NCBI GenBank assembly: GCA_000697055.1 | Contig: JNDT01002388.1 | Coordinates: 62,001 to 126,000, forward strand | Length of the DNA: 64,000 nt | Reading direction: 5' to 3' | Source: Saksenaea vasiformis B4078 | Taxonomy: Eukaryota; Mucoromycota; Mucoromycetes; Mucorales; Saksenaeaceae | Shown here: piece by piece, positions 22,155 to 34,524 of the stretch | How the letters are laid out: the number at the start of each line of letters is the position of its first letter | Numbering within the stretch: position 1 is the stretch's first letter | Program-made: the position numbers and the translations under genes | The notes under the pieces: generated by a model | The model's database searches: none | What the model was told of the DNA's origin: nothing | What the model saw: the letters and a program-made list of their open reading frames with translations, nothing else

Positions 22155-24314
22155 TTGTCTTGCCTTGTTTTTCATACTATTCTTTTCTTTTTTTCCTTCC
22201 TTGGGGATACATTCAGTTAGCCAAAGGAGAGATTTTGCGTCATGATCCCAAAATACTGTTTATTGAACCATCTTTTTCGCTACTACTCTATATAAATCTT
22301 GCGTCTCTGAAGAGTCAAGTTGCGCTAAAGCAGAATCCTAATGGAAATGAGCGGCTGATTGGAAACCTTACGTTCAAAAAAAATAAATAAATAACATACT
22401 TGCGCGTACTTCGTAGCATGTTCATTCAACTATGATGGCCCTTTAATTGTGCGTGACATCAAAGGATACACCACGACTCTATATTTGAATGGAACTGTCT
22501 TGGGTAGGTAGCGTGTGAGTGATTCAATGAGGTTGGGAACATGTCCCAGATGGTTCCTTTATAAGCAGTCCAGAAAATGTTGCTCTTTTCTCTTCTTTAC
22601 CTTTTGCTTATCTTATTTTTGCGTTATTTCTTCGGTATGTACTGCTGCAGTAATCCATCCATATGAATTAACCGTGTCATTGATAGTCCGAGTTGGTTGA
22701 GGTGTGCTTTCGTTCCCGTAGCCCTCCTACTCCCCTTTTTCTTCTTCTTCTTCTTCTTCATTTTGTAAGTACAGCATCTCTTTCAATAGCCATCACCTAT
22801 TAACTTCATCCTGCATAGGCTTCTCATGTCTGTCTTCTGCTCCGCTTTCCCTCTTTGCTGCTCCCCCATTTTTTCCCCTCGTTTGTAAGCACCGCTGTTC
22901 TTTCAATCATCGCCATAACTAACTTCCTTCTGCACAGGCTTTTCTTCTTCTTTCTTTTTTCGCCCGAGGAGAACACCAGCCCTTCCTCACGGAGTGGGTA
23001 TGCCCTGGATGGGGATACGGTGTCTGTAAGTGCTTATCTTTGTATTGATTGAGCAATTCCATACTGACAACTTTCTTTCTTTTTCATTTGTAGCTCCTGG
23101 CGGCTTCATTGTTTACCAGCTTCTTAGCTGTTTTTTCAAAAATACTGTAATCATACCGTGTGCCACCCGGGAGAGGATGCGCCACGGTCCCTTACCCCCG
23201 CGTCCGGATTACACCAATGGTAAGTGAGATAAGAAAGTATTATCGACTGTGTGCTTACCGGGAATGGTTTTTTATGCTATTCTGATAAATTTTGCGCCCA
23301 TGGGGAATCAAGCTTCACGTAAGTAAATTTTTTACTTCTTCTCATAAACGATATACTAGCCACGCATATTTTATTTTCTCTCAGCGCAAATTTGATTTCT
23401 TCATGGACGCAGAATTTATTTAGAATAGCGTATATTGCCATTCAATAAGCAGTAAATCGAGTAAACCCCAGACATGTTACCGGGGCCAAAAGGTTACCAG
23501 TTATCGTTTAAGAAAACTTTCAATATTTTACAGCCTACCGAGACTGTCGCTATATCGGATATCGTTGTACGGAGCGAGAGACCGCTGTTTACATGTTCGT
23601 AATATTCCATATGAATGCCAACTGATGTCTCGCCCTGGCAGGGCTGTCCTGGACAGCTCACCAGCAAGATACCGCTATCTGGTCGGTTTATGACATATAA
23701 GAGTACCTCAACCTGTATTGCACGAATTACGCTCACTAACAGAAAATTCGTGGGGCTACAAGTGCTGTCCGTGAGTCAGTTAAACAGCTCGCCGTATTTC
23801 AATCTGACAATGTACCATTAATCATGTACGACCTTGAAGTGATTCAATATTTCTTTTCTTTTTTTGTTTTTTCGCGTTATTTTTTTTTTGCTAAGACAAC
23901 CCTCACTACTTCGGCATGCTATCCGTAGATAATAGTTTGAAAACGTTCCAATTTTTCATCGTCTGTACATAGTGGAAAAAAAGATCGAGTTCTTATACAA
24001 CATCAACGCAGCAGATAAGACAGTTGCAATTATGAGTCAGAAGTAGATCACTCTTATGAGTGCAGACAAGGGGAAGGAGCCTAGGTGATATAGAGGATAG
24101 AATATAATGCATTAATACTGAATCCTTATGCCAAGCTTTTTATCAGGCAAGAACTGCCTGATGCTGCGAAGCTGTCGAGTCGGCGGCGTCTGGCATATCA
24201 CAGTCGCAGCTGTTTTGCATTTCACGGTTCGTTTTACCCTCGGGATCACGGTCCATTTCGACTTCCATATCAAAAATTACTCTATTTGATTTGGTGTAGT
24301 CGGAATACTGTATA
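22155..24314. other. Intergenic with duplicated intron-like module
   Basis: No recognisable protein. A ~63-bp module with GTAAG at its left and YAG at its right occurs twice (22762-22825 and 22881-22945), and a third GTAAGT...TAG interval follows at ~23025-23094. The frames between them (for example around 22950-23020) encode no known domain. A CTT trinucleotide run lies at ~22740-22760. A dispersed repeat lies at 23361-23458. Confidence 0.45.
23361..23458 (+). repeat. Dispersed ~95-bp repeat, copy 1
   Basis: Resembles 49719-49815 in the same orientation over about 95 bp, at roughly 80-85% by eye. Shared blocks include TTTCTCTCAGCGCAAA, TTCATGGACGCA and CATTCAATAA. No termini or coding capacity identified. 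Confidence 0.7.
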
Positions 24315-26620
24315 TCATTGTGGCCTAATTGTTTGCTCAATGCCCTTGAGTAGATCTAGAGCAGCCATGTGATCTGCTGGAAATATACGACGTATGTTGG
24401 TGCTATCGATTCGAAGCGAGGTCCGCTTCAGTTTTTCCTCACCGTGCGCTCCTTGAATACGTTTACTACGCCTGAGAGATTGTTCCTTCCATTGTGAACC
24501 TTTCAACTCTGTAGGAAAAGCAACAACAACTGCGATATATCTTTTAGGCTCCACAGTACAGAAATCCTCGAGCTTGGTACTACGGAGATGACTTCCAACC
24601 GCCTTAGCTGAGACCGTACTGAAGGCGTCCTCGGTATCCGTTGTACCCATGTAAGCTCGCAGCTTTAACTGAATGAACACCGGGCAATATCCTCCATTTT
24701 CAAAGCGAAGAACAAAGACGATATCGAGTCCTGATGGATTTTCGGGAGGATGGTAAAATGGAGGAACAAGTCTGTGATCATGGAGCGAGCCATTGTAGAC
24801 GTGGGCTGCTAGAAACTGCTGCAGTGACATGATGTCACTGTGGACCCCAAGAGTTCGCGAATCATCTTTTTCCAGCAATTCTGGCTCTGTGATTCAGGAG
24901 GCTATCGCAAATCGTTGAGTCCGTAATTAGAGCTGTCTCTGACAGAATTCTATCATGGAAAACACAGACCAAGCTAGATAGCACGCCATCTCCCACATGT
25001 GCCCCTGCGCAGAATTCTTTGTCGCCCTACTCATCAACTTACAAATCGCACTGTAAAATCCTGGATCATCACGCTGGAAATAATTCACAGCGGCCAATAA
25101 TACAAACGGTTCGTCCAGGACTGTCATTGTCTTCCCCTTGTCATGCTGTATTCGCCCAACAGAAGCTTCAACAAGTGGCGCCTCTTCCCGATTGATAATC
25201 ACGGATTTCCCATACAAATAGTACTCCAACACAAATAGCTGAAGAGTAGCCCTGATATTTCTGTATTTTGCGTATCGTTTTTTCTCGTTGGCCTTTTCTA
25301 CCATTCATGATATATCATACGTAATGTCTCCACCACCCCAATGTTTGGAAGCTGATGTCAGCTTTTCCTCGTATTGCTTGATCTCCGATTTCCAGTCGTG
25401 AGCCTTGGATGCTATCATGCGCTCAATAGCAGAAACAATTGGTCGAAATCTACCGCGAAGGTAGGCAAAGAGTACTGGTACTGATTCCACGGGAACTAGC
25501 GAGTCAAACGAAACCTTTGATTGCTCGCCCACCAGCAACCGACGCAGATCGCTCCTGTATTTCTGTACATACTCGATAGAAACCCAGCCTCGAAAGTCGG
25601 TAAACGGCTCCAGTCCCTCCTCATAATCCTTGGCGATCGGAGCAGCGCCATCCAGCCATTCTAAATCGAGGATACTAAGACCGGTGCCACAAGGTATCAC
25701 ACATATCTGGGTGGGGAGAGCAGCAATATCGTACATCCCGTGGACGAAAAGGGAAAGGAGTGGTCGATTTTTTTTTCTTTGCTGTCGAAAGAAATTTCCC
25801 ATACCTCATCCTGCCCAGATTTTGTGCCTCGTCAATGACCAATAGGAACCTACCGAGAGGCTTCCCGATGAAATTCGAAAGCTGCCGGCGGAGCTCGGAA
25901 AACCGCTCTCGAACTAGCATCTCCATGTCTTGAGCACCGATTTTGTGATTTACCACCCCGTCAGCAATCGATACGAAGAGAACTGTACATATATATCGCC
26001 AACTACCATCGAAAGGGGACTAAATTGCAGCAACATCCACTGCTTGCAAGTAAATTTGGAGGAATTGCGTCTTGAGACCTCTAGATAACGCTCCAGGATC
26101 ATGATACGTGAGAGAACAAGAGCCAATACCAGCACATGGACATGTTTGTTACTATTTTTGTCGTGCGACTGGTACATCTCATGCGTTATGCAAGAAGATA
26201 TAATGTATATACGTCGTATGGACCCCAGTCATTTCTGCCTGCATTGAAATAGAAGCCCCAACGCTTGCAAAGTGCCTCAAGCGCTATCCTCGTCTTTCCA
26301 CACCCAGCAACGCCGAACAATGACCGCAGGGGCGTATTTCCTTTATCAATCATCTCGAGAAGCTTGTCCGCAGTACTAGGAGGGACGTCTCTGTTAGAAG
26401 ATTCCGGTAAGTTCAGAAATAAGAGTTTTGGTTTCTCGCGTTTCTCTTCATTGCGCGGACGCATGTAAGGCAAACTTCCCAGTACACTTTCCCCAGTGGG
26501 GACATGTGCTTCGTGCTTCACAAATTCGACCAGATTCAGGTAGTATTCCGAGGTATCTGCAAAAATGTTGCCTTCGATCTTCGCAATCAATTCTCGCGAG
26601 CTGTCACCTATTAAATGCCA
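24315..26620 (-). pseudogene. Crinkler-like P-loop NTPase/nuclease protein, broken
   Basis: Resembles the Crinkler (CRN) class in which a P-loop NTPase is followed by a PD-(D/E)xK nuclease-like domain; such proteins occur in oomycetes and early-diverging fungi. Reading on the minus strand: Walker A GVAGCGKTR (~26310), a well-formed 44-nt intron (26169-26212), the segment VLSRIMILERYLE and CKQWMLLQ, Walker B FLLVIDEAQNLG (~25840), CVIPCGTGLSILD (~25690), and a nuclease-like block GLDIVFVLRF ... VFIQLKLR (~24670-24740) with possible D and Q-x-K positions. Breaks: frame shifts near 25955 and at an A-run near 25775, a TGA stop at 25305-25307, and TAA/TGA stops around 24895-24930. No start codon or N-terminal Crinkler LxLFLAK-type region is seen upstream of 26590. 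Confidence 0.75.
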
Positions 26621-26639
26621 ATAAATGTACCAGTTACGC

Positions 26640-28480
26640 TTTGGTAATGTTTTATTGCGTCAACTGCCGGCAGCAATGATGTTTGCCGGCTCCCGGGCTT
26701 TCGGGGAAAGGGGGGGCAAGGGGGTGCAGTTATATCTGAAGGCAAAAAAAATTAGTTGCGTTAGTCTTTGCCTATTAGCCAAGCTCAGTTTGTCAGATAA
26801 AGTGTTACCTGATAGAGGCGGCTGAACCAGGATGTGGGTTGTTTTCTTCAAAGGCTCTTGGGGAAACGGCTTTCTTGTTTCTTCTTCCCGAGGACTCCCA
26901 GTATCTTAAAAATCGCGGGGTAAAAGTATAACGTCTTCATGTAGCTGATTTCAACGGCTTGCAAGTAGTAATTATTTACGTTGCCTTCATCATGTCGTTG
27001 CTGTAATGTGATATATATCATCTAGCATTCGTATCTCGCTCATTGACGGCAGCTTGAATATTAGGCGACTGGAACACCTTTGTTCATGGATAGTGATTTC
27101 GGATTACATGAGATGATTTATGCATCTCTACTCTTTCTCTACCGAATAATATAATGAAGTCGCTATTATAGCATGGATGTTCCCAGATTTGATCTGGTTT
27201 GTATCAGATGCCCTTCACGTCTGAGACCTCTATTGACCACATAATGTGTTCATTATGATTTATGCGAGAAGATTTCTTTGTTTTAGGCATGACCTGTTCT
27301 CGTTGTCAAACACGAATATTCTATCCGATTGCCATTTACAACGAGCTCTTATCCCTTTTCTTCACTCTTTCTAATGCATTCATCTTGGTGGCACTTTTTC
27401 TTTATTGGCAATCATGTCATAAACTAACCTGTCCTTCAGGATCCCCTTTCCGCGTAAGCCGTATCATCAACTTACGTAGTTGTGGCGGCGGGATGGCTTC
27501 CTTGTGACGATACCAGCTCCCTCTCTTTTTTTTTTTTTAGCCAAACGGTTTGTCATTACTATTCTTTGTATGTCAATGCTTACTGTGCAATAGACCCTTG
27601 AACCGTTCATCATCTTTGTTTGTCTTTATCGAGAACCAAGGGTAAGCAGCTTCACTACAAAATAAACCAAGCTAATGCCTTCCAACAGTGGGACATCTAT
27701 GGTGATGGCTACTCAAGTCGTATTTGGTATTCGCTACCTCGTTTTCTCGCTGATCATGTTTGCTATCTATCGTAAGTGATCCTGCTGCACTGATGTTTTG
27801 ATATTGAGCTTTTGAATCTGTATCGGTTGACGGTTATGATATATCCACAACACGATGTTGTGGGTGTTTACAAAAAAGGCGCCGTAGATCCTCTGGGAAT
27901 TCTAAATGCCGTTTGATCAGGGTTCATTTGCTAATGACTTTTCCTAACAGGCGACTTTGTGTGATGGCACCAGGGTGATCTAGGTAGCTCGCTTTGTTGT
28001 GCTTGCCATCCCATATAAGGTGTTCTAAGGGACCTGCAAAGCGTTCTCGTACCGGAGGGGCATATGCTAAAACTATCAGGTAAGAAATTTTGTCTGACTT
28101 CCCGCGATCTTTGCGATACCGCTGTGTTTGCTTCTTCTTCCCGTAAGGGGATTCTTAACGCGGCCCTCTATTGGATGCTCCAGTACCGTACAGGACACTT
28201 CACTTAACACAATTAAGCACTACGTACTACAATTCATCCTTCTTTGAAATAAAAGATAACAAGCGACTCATTTTTTATGAGACTGGAGTGTTTTGTTGGA
28301 GTGTTCCTAGTAATTCCGTTTTGCAGCTGTGTAAACGTCCATTTTCAATAGAGATATCCAAAATGAGTATATGTACTTTTTTATCGTACCAGTTTCGCTA
28401 TATTCTTCTAATGATTCTTGAACTTGTCGCGCTGCTGAATCTCGGATAATTTATAAATATTTAGCTCTTTCCTTGCAGCT
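26640..28480. other. Intergenic, no gene seen
   Basis: AT-rich region with G-runs at ~26710-26725 and several pyrimidine tracts. ORFs are short and undomained. The right end may include the lost 5' part of the DIRS-like element, but no reverse-transcriptase palm motif could be read before ~28480. Confidence 0.45.
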
Positions 28481-30659
28481 TCGATATTCTGAAATGGGTG
28501 ACTACGGTTGTCTGGCTGGTGGAAAAATTGCAGTCGTTGGGATGGTTAGTCAACCTCAAGAAGTCCCACCTGCAGCCCACTCAAGAGCTAGAACACCTAG
28601 GCCTCAAGCTGGACGCCCAGAGTATGACGATACGACTACCTGGTGGCAAGATACGGAACCTACGGCGCTCGATTAGGGGACTCCTGGTATAATCCACCAC
28701 GACACCTCGGTTACTCCACAGTCTTACCATGAGACTCTGTGCAGCGACGGTGGCCATCTTTCCAGTGAACCTATACGCTCAACCATCTCATGTCCTGGAA
28801 GAACCGCTCAGCAAAGCACTCATGCGATTGGGACAAGTCAATTCCTCTCCCCCAGTGCCAAGAAGAACTTCATTGGTGGCTCACGAACCTGGAGAGGTAG
28901 AAAGGCCGATCCCTTATGCCGAGCCAACCCCGGACACGTTATCCATGTCGACGCAAGCGATAAAGCATGGCGCAGCATCTACGGCGGGAAAGTTGCGCAG
29001 CCCATCAATTGGCGAGAGCTCAAGGCCTTAGAACTAACACTTCGAGCTTTTCCTCACATACGACACACGACGATTCTCATACAGACGGACAACAGGACAG
29101 CCAAGGCATAAATCAATCGACAAGGCGGAACTCGTTCCTCTCAACTGAGGCGGCTGGCGACCACGATCTGGGAACAATGCCTGGACCGCGTCCTCAGATC
29201 GTTGCGCGCCATTTATCAGGCAATCAAAACGTTCTTGCAGGCCATGCGTCTCGGCAGATATTCCGGAAGAACTTGTGGCAAATTCGCCCGACGACCTTCG
29301 CTCGGATTCAATAGCAATGGGGCCCCTTCGACGTCAACCTCTTTGCAGATCGGACGAGCCACCGTCTCCCACGGTATGTGTCTTGGAAATGGGATCCGGT
29401 GGCAATAGCGACCGATGCCCAATCGATTCCTTCGTGGGCGGTTTTTTAAGAACCCGTATCTGAAACCACCATGGAACCTCATTCCACGGTGTCTACAAAA
29501 GCTAGTACACAACAGCGTCCCTCGTGCCACGATTGCAGTTCCTCTTTGGAAAACCGCGATCTGGTATCCGATGCTGCAGAAGATGGCAACTGCTCCGGCA
29601 ATAATCCTCGAGCCGAACGCCCACACCTCCAAGACAGCACCGAAGGTACCCTGACCATGGACAAACCCTCGTTGGAAACTATTCGTTTGGCAAGTATCCG
29701 GCGTCGATCTGAATCTCTAGGATCCTCCTCCGCAGTCGTCGAATCACTCATGGCTTCGTCATTGGCGTCCACAGAAAAACAATCAACGTATCACCTCGCA
29801 CAAATCCAATTCATTAAGTGGACACTCGCACACGCAGTCGACATCAACAACTATCCTCCAGCCGACCTGATCAACTTTTTAGCAGAAGTCCACGCCGCAG
29901 GATATGATGTGAGTACCTTACAGGTTTTACGATGTGCAGTGATGCAATTCCATGTTCATCCTGGACACATTCACGATTCTGAGGATATTCGACGACTTTT
30001 ACGGCAATAACGACGCTCAGCTCCTCCCCGATCCTTGTCCAAACGACGGTAGACTTGACACCCAGCTTACAATACGTCGCCAACTCCACAACTTCCACCT
30101 CCAGCTCACCATGGGCGCTAAACATGAAGACAGCATTCTTGCTCGCCGTGACAATTTTCCTAAGACCTCGGATTTGCACCATATCGCCCCGACGAAGTGT
30201 TCAATCGATGCGAATGGTTCTCTCAACCTCGTTCTCTTTGCCACCAAGGAGCGCCGTGGCGGACAAAGGATCGTCTTGACGATCCTCGTGCGACCGCACA
30301 GATCACAGCCAGCACTCTGCCCGGTTGCAGCTTTCAAGACCTTGCGTGATCATTCGGATGCCTAGTCAAAAACCCCAGACAATCTATTGGTCAACTCGCG
30401 CGACCCATCCTCTCCGTTAGAAGCCACAATGATCTCAAGTTGGCTACGCCAGATAGTCAGCCTCGCCACAAACTTCAAGCCGCTCCCGACCGTTCGTTCC
30501 ATCGCTTCGGATCTGGCGCTAGCCCGTGGTGTGCCGGTTGATAAAGTGGTCACTTTGGGAAACTGGTCCTCTTCCCAGGGCTTTGATCAGCACTACCGAC
30601 GACAACGCCTCCAAACTCATGATATCACGGCCGTCGTACTCCAGGCAGAAAATCTTTGA
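28480..30659 (+). mobile_element. DIRS-like retrotransposon remnant (RT end, RNase H, tyrosine recombinase)
   Basis: Truncated tyrosine-recombinase retroelement. It begins inside the reverse transcriptase (LQSLGWLVNLKKSHLQP, LEHLGLKLD, ~28520-28690). RNase H follows with VIHVDASDKAW (~28945), the Glu in NWRELKALEL and ILIQTDNRTA (~29075), then a TAA in frame. The linker typical of DIRS elements is visible as QWGPFDVNLFADRTSHRLP (~29315). The recombinase runs from the ATG at 29471 through STYHLAQIQFIKW, LAVTIFLRP (frameshift near 30165), a TAG at 30363-30365 and VRSIASDLALARGVPVDKV, LGNWSSSQ and FDQHYRRQR at the end. The usual His of H-x-x-R appears as Thr. Several stops and shifts make it inactive. 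Terminal repeats were not found. Confidence 0.85.
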
Positions 30660-30804
30660 TTATCTGCTGGAGCCGCAACTTTAGGCTGATGTTTGGCCCT
30701 CCGGAGAAGACGTCAATTCGATAAACAGTAGTATCTGCGACCTTTTATTTTATAACAGTGACACAAGCTTCCTCCTTTTGCTGTATCAATACAGCGTTTC
30801 TGTG

Positions 30805-31126
30805 TTAATGATTTTCATCTGGCAAGGCTTCAAATGCCATTCTCAATTCCTTGAGTTTCATATCAACTCTTGTTTTCACCTCATCTCGCATTTCGGTAGT
30901 AGGTAGCTCTTTCAAAAAAGCATCATATGCATTTAGGCATTCGTTTACGGCGTTTTTTGCTGTAGCATAATCTTCGCGATAGTACACTGAGCCCTGAGAC
31001 TCTTCAGCGTATTCCAACTAAAACTTCCTGCATTAATTGACGGATGATTTGTATAGATAAATAGAAACTGACTTCATCTTTGGCGACGCTAAATAATTCC
31101 TCAATACGATCCATTGAATGTTCCAT
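30805..31126 (-). CDS. Small helical protein of unknown function (2 exons, 88 aa)
   Basis: Exon 1 is 31126-31073, exon 2 is 31017-30805; the 55-nt intron has a GTCAGT donor and TTTTAG acceptor and the phase is zero. The ATG follows an in-frame stop. The 88-residue product is acidic, predicted almost entirely helical and without a signal peptide or membrane segment. The region from SVYYREDYATAKNAVN to AYDAFLKELP vaguely recalls MIT-type three-helix modules (alternating Ala/Tyr heptad pattern), but I do not recognise the family. It is divergent from DGK1, sharing a ~370-bp intergenic promoter region. Confidence 0.6.
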
Positions 31127-31496
31127 TTGAGAATTGTTATCAAAAGTTCTTAACGCTGGTGCGACAGAGAATGGACGGTTGTCTCTTTCTGTTTCTTTCT
31201 CTCTTCTCTCAGCTTATGTCGTGTCATTCTTGTCCTACCTAATGTCATGGAGAGTGGCCATTTCTTTTGCAATGGCTGACGACTAGTTAGTAGTAATTGC
31301 TTTGATACTTTGGACCAAGCTACTAATCGTTGCATTACGTAAGGGAAAAGAAAATGAAAAGCAAAATATGTCCCTTATCGGGGTTTGGCATAAATTTGGC
31401 AAGCGCAAAAAAAAAAAAAAAAATTTCGACCTCTCATTTTTTCCCCCCTCCTCTTTATCTCTCTCTCTCTTTTCTCCCCCCTTTTTCTCTATCGTA

Positions 31497-32345
31497 ATGA
31501 GCCTGAAAAACAAACTCAGCAACGGAAAAGTCGGTCCGGACCCTCGTTTCTCACATATTCAACCCAAAGGTAGTTGGGAGATTCCTCGCAAGATCTTCCA
31601 TTACTCGATCGGTAAGACAAGAAAACCAACAACTCTTCTTTTTTTATTCTCAGGAACAGCGCTAATATGCCATTATTAGGCTTTATTGTTTATTACCTCT
31701 ATACACATGGTTACGAAACCTCTGATATTTATCCTGGTTTGACTGTGTTCCTTGCTTTGGTCTTAACAGGTGAATTGTTTCGATTCTCGATGGATTGGTT
31801 CAACGTTCTGTATTGCCGTATCTTGGGTTCCCTTATGCGTCAGACGGAGGTGGCCGCTCGATTGAACGGTGTTGTTTATTATCTCGCAGGTAAGAAAAGA
31901 GAAGAGAAAGAAGAAGAGGAGAGTGGTTTTAATTTATAGTGCTGTTATAGGTTGTGTTATTGTCTTGTATGCTTTCCCTAAAGATATTGCGTCCCTTTCC
32001 ATCATCTATCTTTCATGGACAGACCCTACGGCTAGTATTTGTGGTCGATTGTGGGGTCGTTATACCCTTCGGTTTGGTAACAAATCGCTTGCGGGGACTC
32101 TTGGCGCCGTGGTTACCGGTGCCCTTGTGACCTACGCTTTCTTTGGCCCGTGCGGATCGGAAGCACCTTCTTACTCACATGGTGGACTTCATCTGGCGTT
32201 ATTTTCCATCTATGGTGGTATTGTAGCTGGTCTTTCCGAAGCCATGGGTGATTCCATGGGATTAGATGACAACCTGACCATTCCCGTGCTGAGTGGTATC
32301 TTTCTCTGGATTCCTTTGGTAGGCTTGGGCCTGGGTAACGCCTAG
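31497..32345 (+). CDS. DGK1: CTP-dependent diacylglycerol kinase (3 exons)
   Basis: ER/nuclear-envelope enzyme that makes phosphatidic acid from diacylglycerol using CTP, opposing the lipin phosphatase. Exons 31497-31611, 31680-31889 and 31951-32345 join in phase to 239 residues. Acceptor 31679 was chosen over a nearer AG at 31653 because only it keeps the frame (YSIG joined to FIVYYLYT). Family signatures: EIPRKIFHYSIG, FNVLYCRILGSLMR, LNGVVYYLAG, LSWTDPTASICGRLWG, GNKSLAGTLGA, GIVAGLSEAMG and LDDNLTIPVLSGIFLW. Several hydrophobic segments fit an integral membrane protein. A CT-rich tract and an A-run lie just upstream of the start codon. Confidence 0.92.
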
Positions 32346-32790
32346 GAACTTCCAGCCATGTGGTTATTTCTGCTGTAACATAGAGATTCCCAACATTCGG
32401 TCGCAAGCTTGTAGATAACAATCGCTTTCCCTATTCCTGTCTTTCTTCACCTTTAATTTGGTTTTTATGCATTACTACATGTCCAATAATTTATTCCAAC
32501 ATTTGCGAAATAGACTTTGAACATACACATACATATATAGGTTGATATATATATTGTTTTGATTTTTGATTTTTGGAGAGAAAGAAAAGAAAAGAAAGAG
32601 AGAGAGAGAGAAAGATTGGTTGCCCGTGCAGGCTTTTTTGTTTTGTCTTTTTAGGGGGTAGAAGGAGCTAAAAAAAAAAAAAGAAGATTACAAAGAGATT
32701 GAGAAGAAGTGGATCGAAGATACAAACGTAAATCAACTTTTTCTTTTGGTTTTGTTTTGTGTTTTTTTTCTTTTGTTCAGTACAATAAGC
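32346..32790. other. Convergent 3' intergenic region
   Basis: Space between the ends of DGK1 and the CCCH gene. Contains AT-rich DNA and purine repeats (GA/AG runs at ~32577-32615). No gene seen. Confidence 0.6.
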
Positions 32791-34524
32791 TTATGACGGC
32801 TTTGGGAGGCTGATAAGTGAAGGGAATGCAAAAGGAGTCAAGTGTTGATCTTCCATTGTCTTGTGATCATCCTCTCGCGGGTCTGTGTCTTCCATATAAA
32901 ATGGTCCCTCGTCATCTGTCGGATGATGATGCTGATGATGATTACCATACGACGTAAATGGATCGGTCGTTGTCTCAAGCTCTCGAATATTGGTTGCTTT
33001 TTGTTGCGTTTTACCACTGCTTCCGCCTCCAGGAATATTAATAGCACTCGTCTTGTTTTGGTCCAAATCATCCTCCTCCACATCCGTGTAACACGCTGTT
33101 TTATAAAAGAATGGTACCTGCAGCGATCTTGCCTGCTGTTGCTGTTGTTGTTGTTGTGGTATTTGATGATGCTGGGATAGACTGTCAAATGGCGACTGGT
33201 TTTCTATCATGAGGGATGGTCTGTAACCAAGCAACGATTCCGAGGTAGATCGTTCAATCATACGATCACCAGGGCTATAACTTGAATGATACGCACGAAG
33301 TGATGCTTGCTGTTGCTGCTGATGTTGTTGTTGCTGTTGTTGATGGTGTTGACGTTGCTCCCTGGACCGGCGCTGTTGTAATTCAGTCGGCGTTAACAAT
33401 TCGTTCAGCGAAGATGGCAACATCGCGTCATTGATATCGTCTTCGTCCTCATCCAAGTTATCTTCGTCAAACCCATCGCCATTAGTATAGTACATGCTAT
33501 GCGGAACATCTAGATAACGCGAAGATGATTCAGCAATACTATGAAGAGCCTGACTACCACGTAAGGAGGAAGATAGGACACTTGTGCTTGCCGAATGCGG
33601 AAAAAATGGCCGGTAAGGTGATGAGCTTAGATCAGATTCACGGGGCGACGCCGAACGCAGCCCGATCAATGGATCCAAAGAAAATAGGTTGGCTTGAGGC
33701 TGCTGGTGCTGGTGCTTTGATCGTCTTTGCTCATCAAAGACAGGAAATGATGACGGCTGCGACGGTGCGGACGTTGCAAAGGGGTCACGCAGTGAACGAT
33801 CGACACTGCTAGACAATTCAGGCTCGAGCCATCCACGTGCGTGTGCATACAATCCACCTCCACCACCTCCACCTCCACCTCCACCGAACTCCATCGCGTG
33901 CGGGCTTCCCGGGAATCGTCCCACACGGCCATTACCGGCCATCAGATGCTGTTGTTGTTGTTGCTGCTGTTGTTGCTGTTGTTGCTGTTGCTGTTGTTGT
34001 GTACTGCTTCCACCTGCACCGATTGTCCGGTTCATCAGCAGCTTACGGCCATCGGCAGAATAAGGTGACATTGTGTGCAACAAAGCACATTTGGTACCAA
34101 ACTTACAGTTACCTTTCAAGAAGTACTTGCATACCGACGATTCAGATGTAGGGTCTGGGTTATGCGAAAAGATGCAATTGGCTCCGGCAGTGCAGGTTCC
34201 CTGTTTAAAGAACTTGCAAGGCACATGCGAAAGGTTCGATGCTACGTAACGAAACCTTTGTTAGGCATCCTTCAACTTTCGAGGTTCACGCTTACTTTTA
34301 TTATGGTTTGAATTACTCATATTATTTGTATGAGATGCTTTCGATGGCGTGGATGGGGAAGTGAGGGATGGGTCATTGGGAAGCGGCGGGACGGGACCTT
34401 GTTGGCTGCGCGACCGTTTCAGTTGAAAAGGAGGAAGTCGTGATGGGGAACTTTTGGACAACTGGCTGAGGCTAAGACGATCAAACCCTTCCAGTAAATC
34501 AGGTGCCAACGAGTGGTCCGTCAT
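32791..34524 (-). CDS. Two-finger CCCH zinc-finger protein with polyQ and polyG (2 exons)
   Basis: Probable RNA-binding protein similar in layout to fungal Cps3/Lee1-type CCCH proteins. Exon 1 is 34524-34296, exon 2 is 34241-32791; the 54-nt intron joins HNK to a segment leading directly into the fingers, giving 559 residues. Two tandem C-x7-C-x5-C-x3-H fingers are plain: CKFFKQGTCTAGANCIFSH and CKYFLKGNCKFGTKCALLH. The rest is low complexity: a polyglutamine tract of about 18 residues, a run of about ten glycines, an acidic DEDNLDEDEDD patch and further Gln-rich stretches. The N-terminal 80 residues are basic and Ser/Pro-rich. The symbol is left empty because the low-complexity parts prevent a firm orthology call. 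Confidence 0.88.

Noticed and set aside
31654..31679. Nearer acceptor (31653) for the first DGK1 intron
   Set aside because: It leads to an in-frame TAG; only the acceptor at 31679 preserves the conserved YSIG-FIVYY join.
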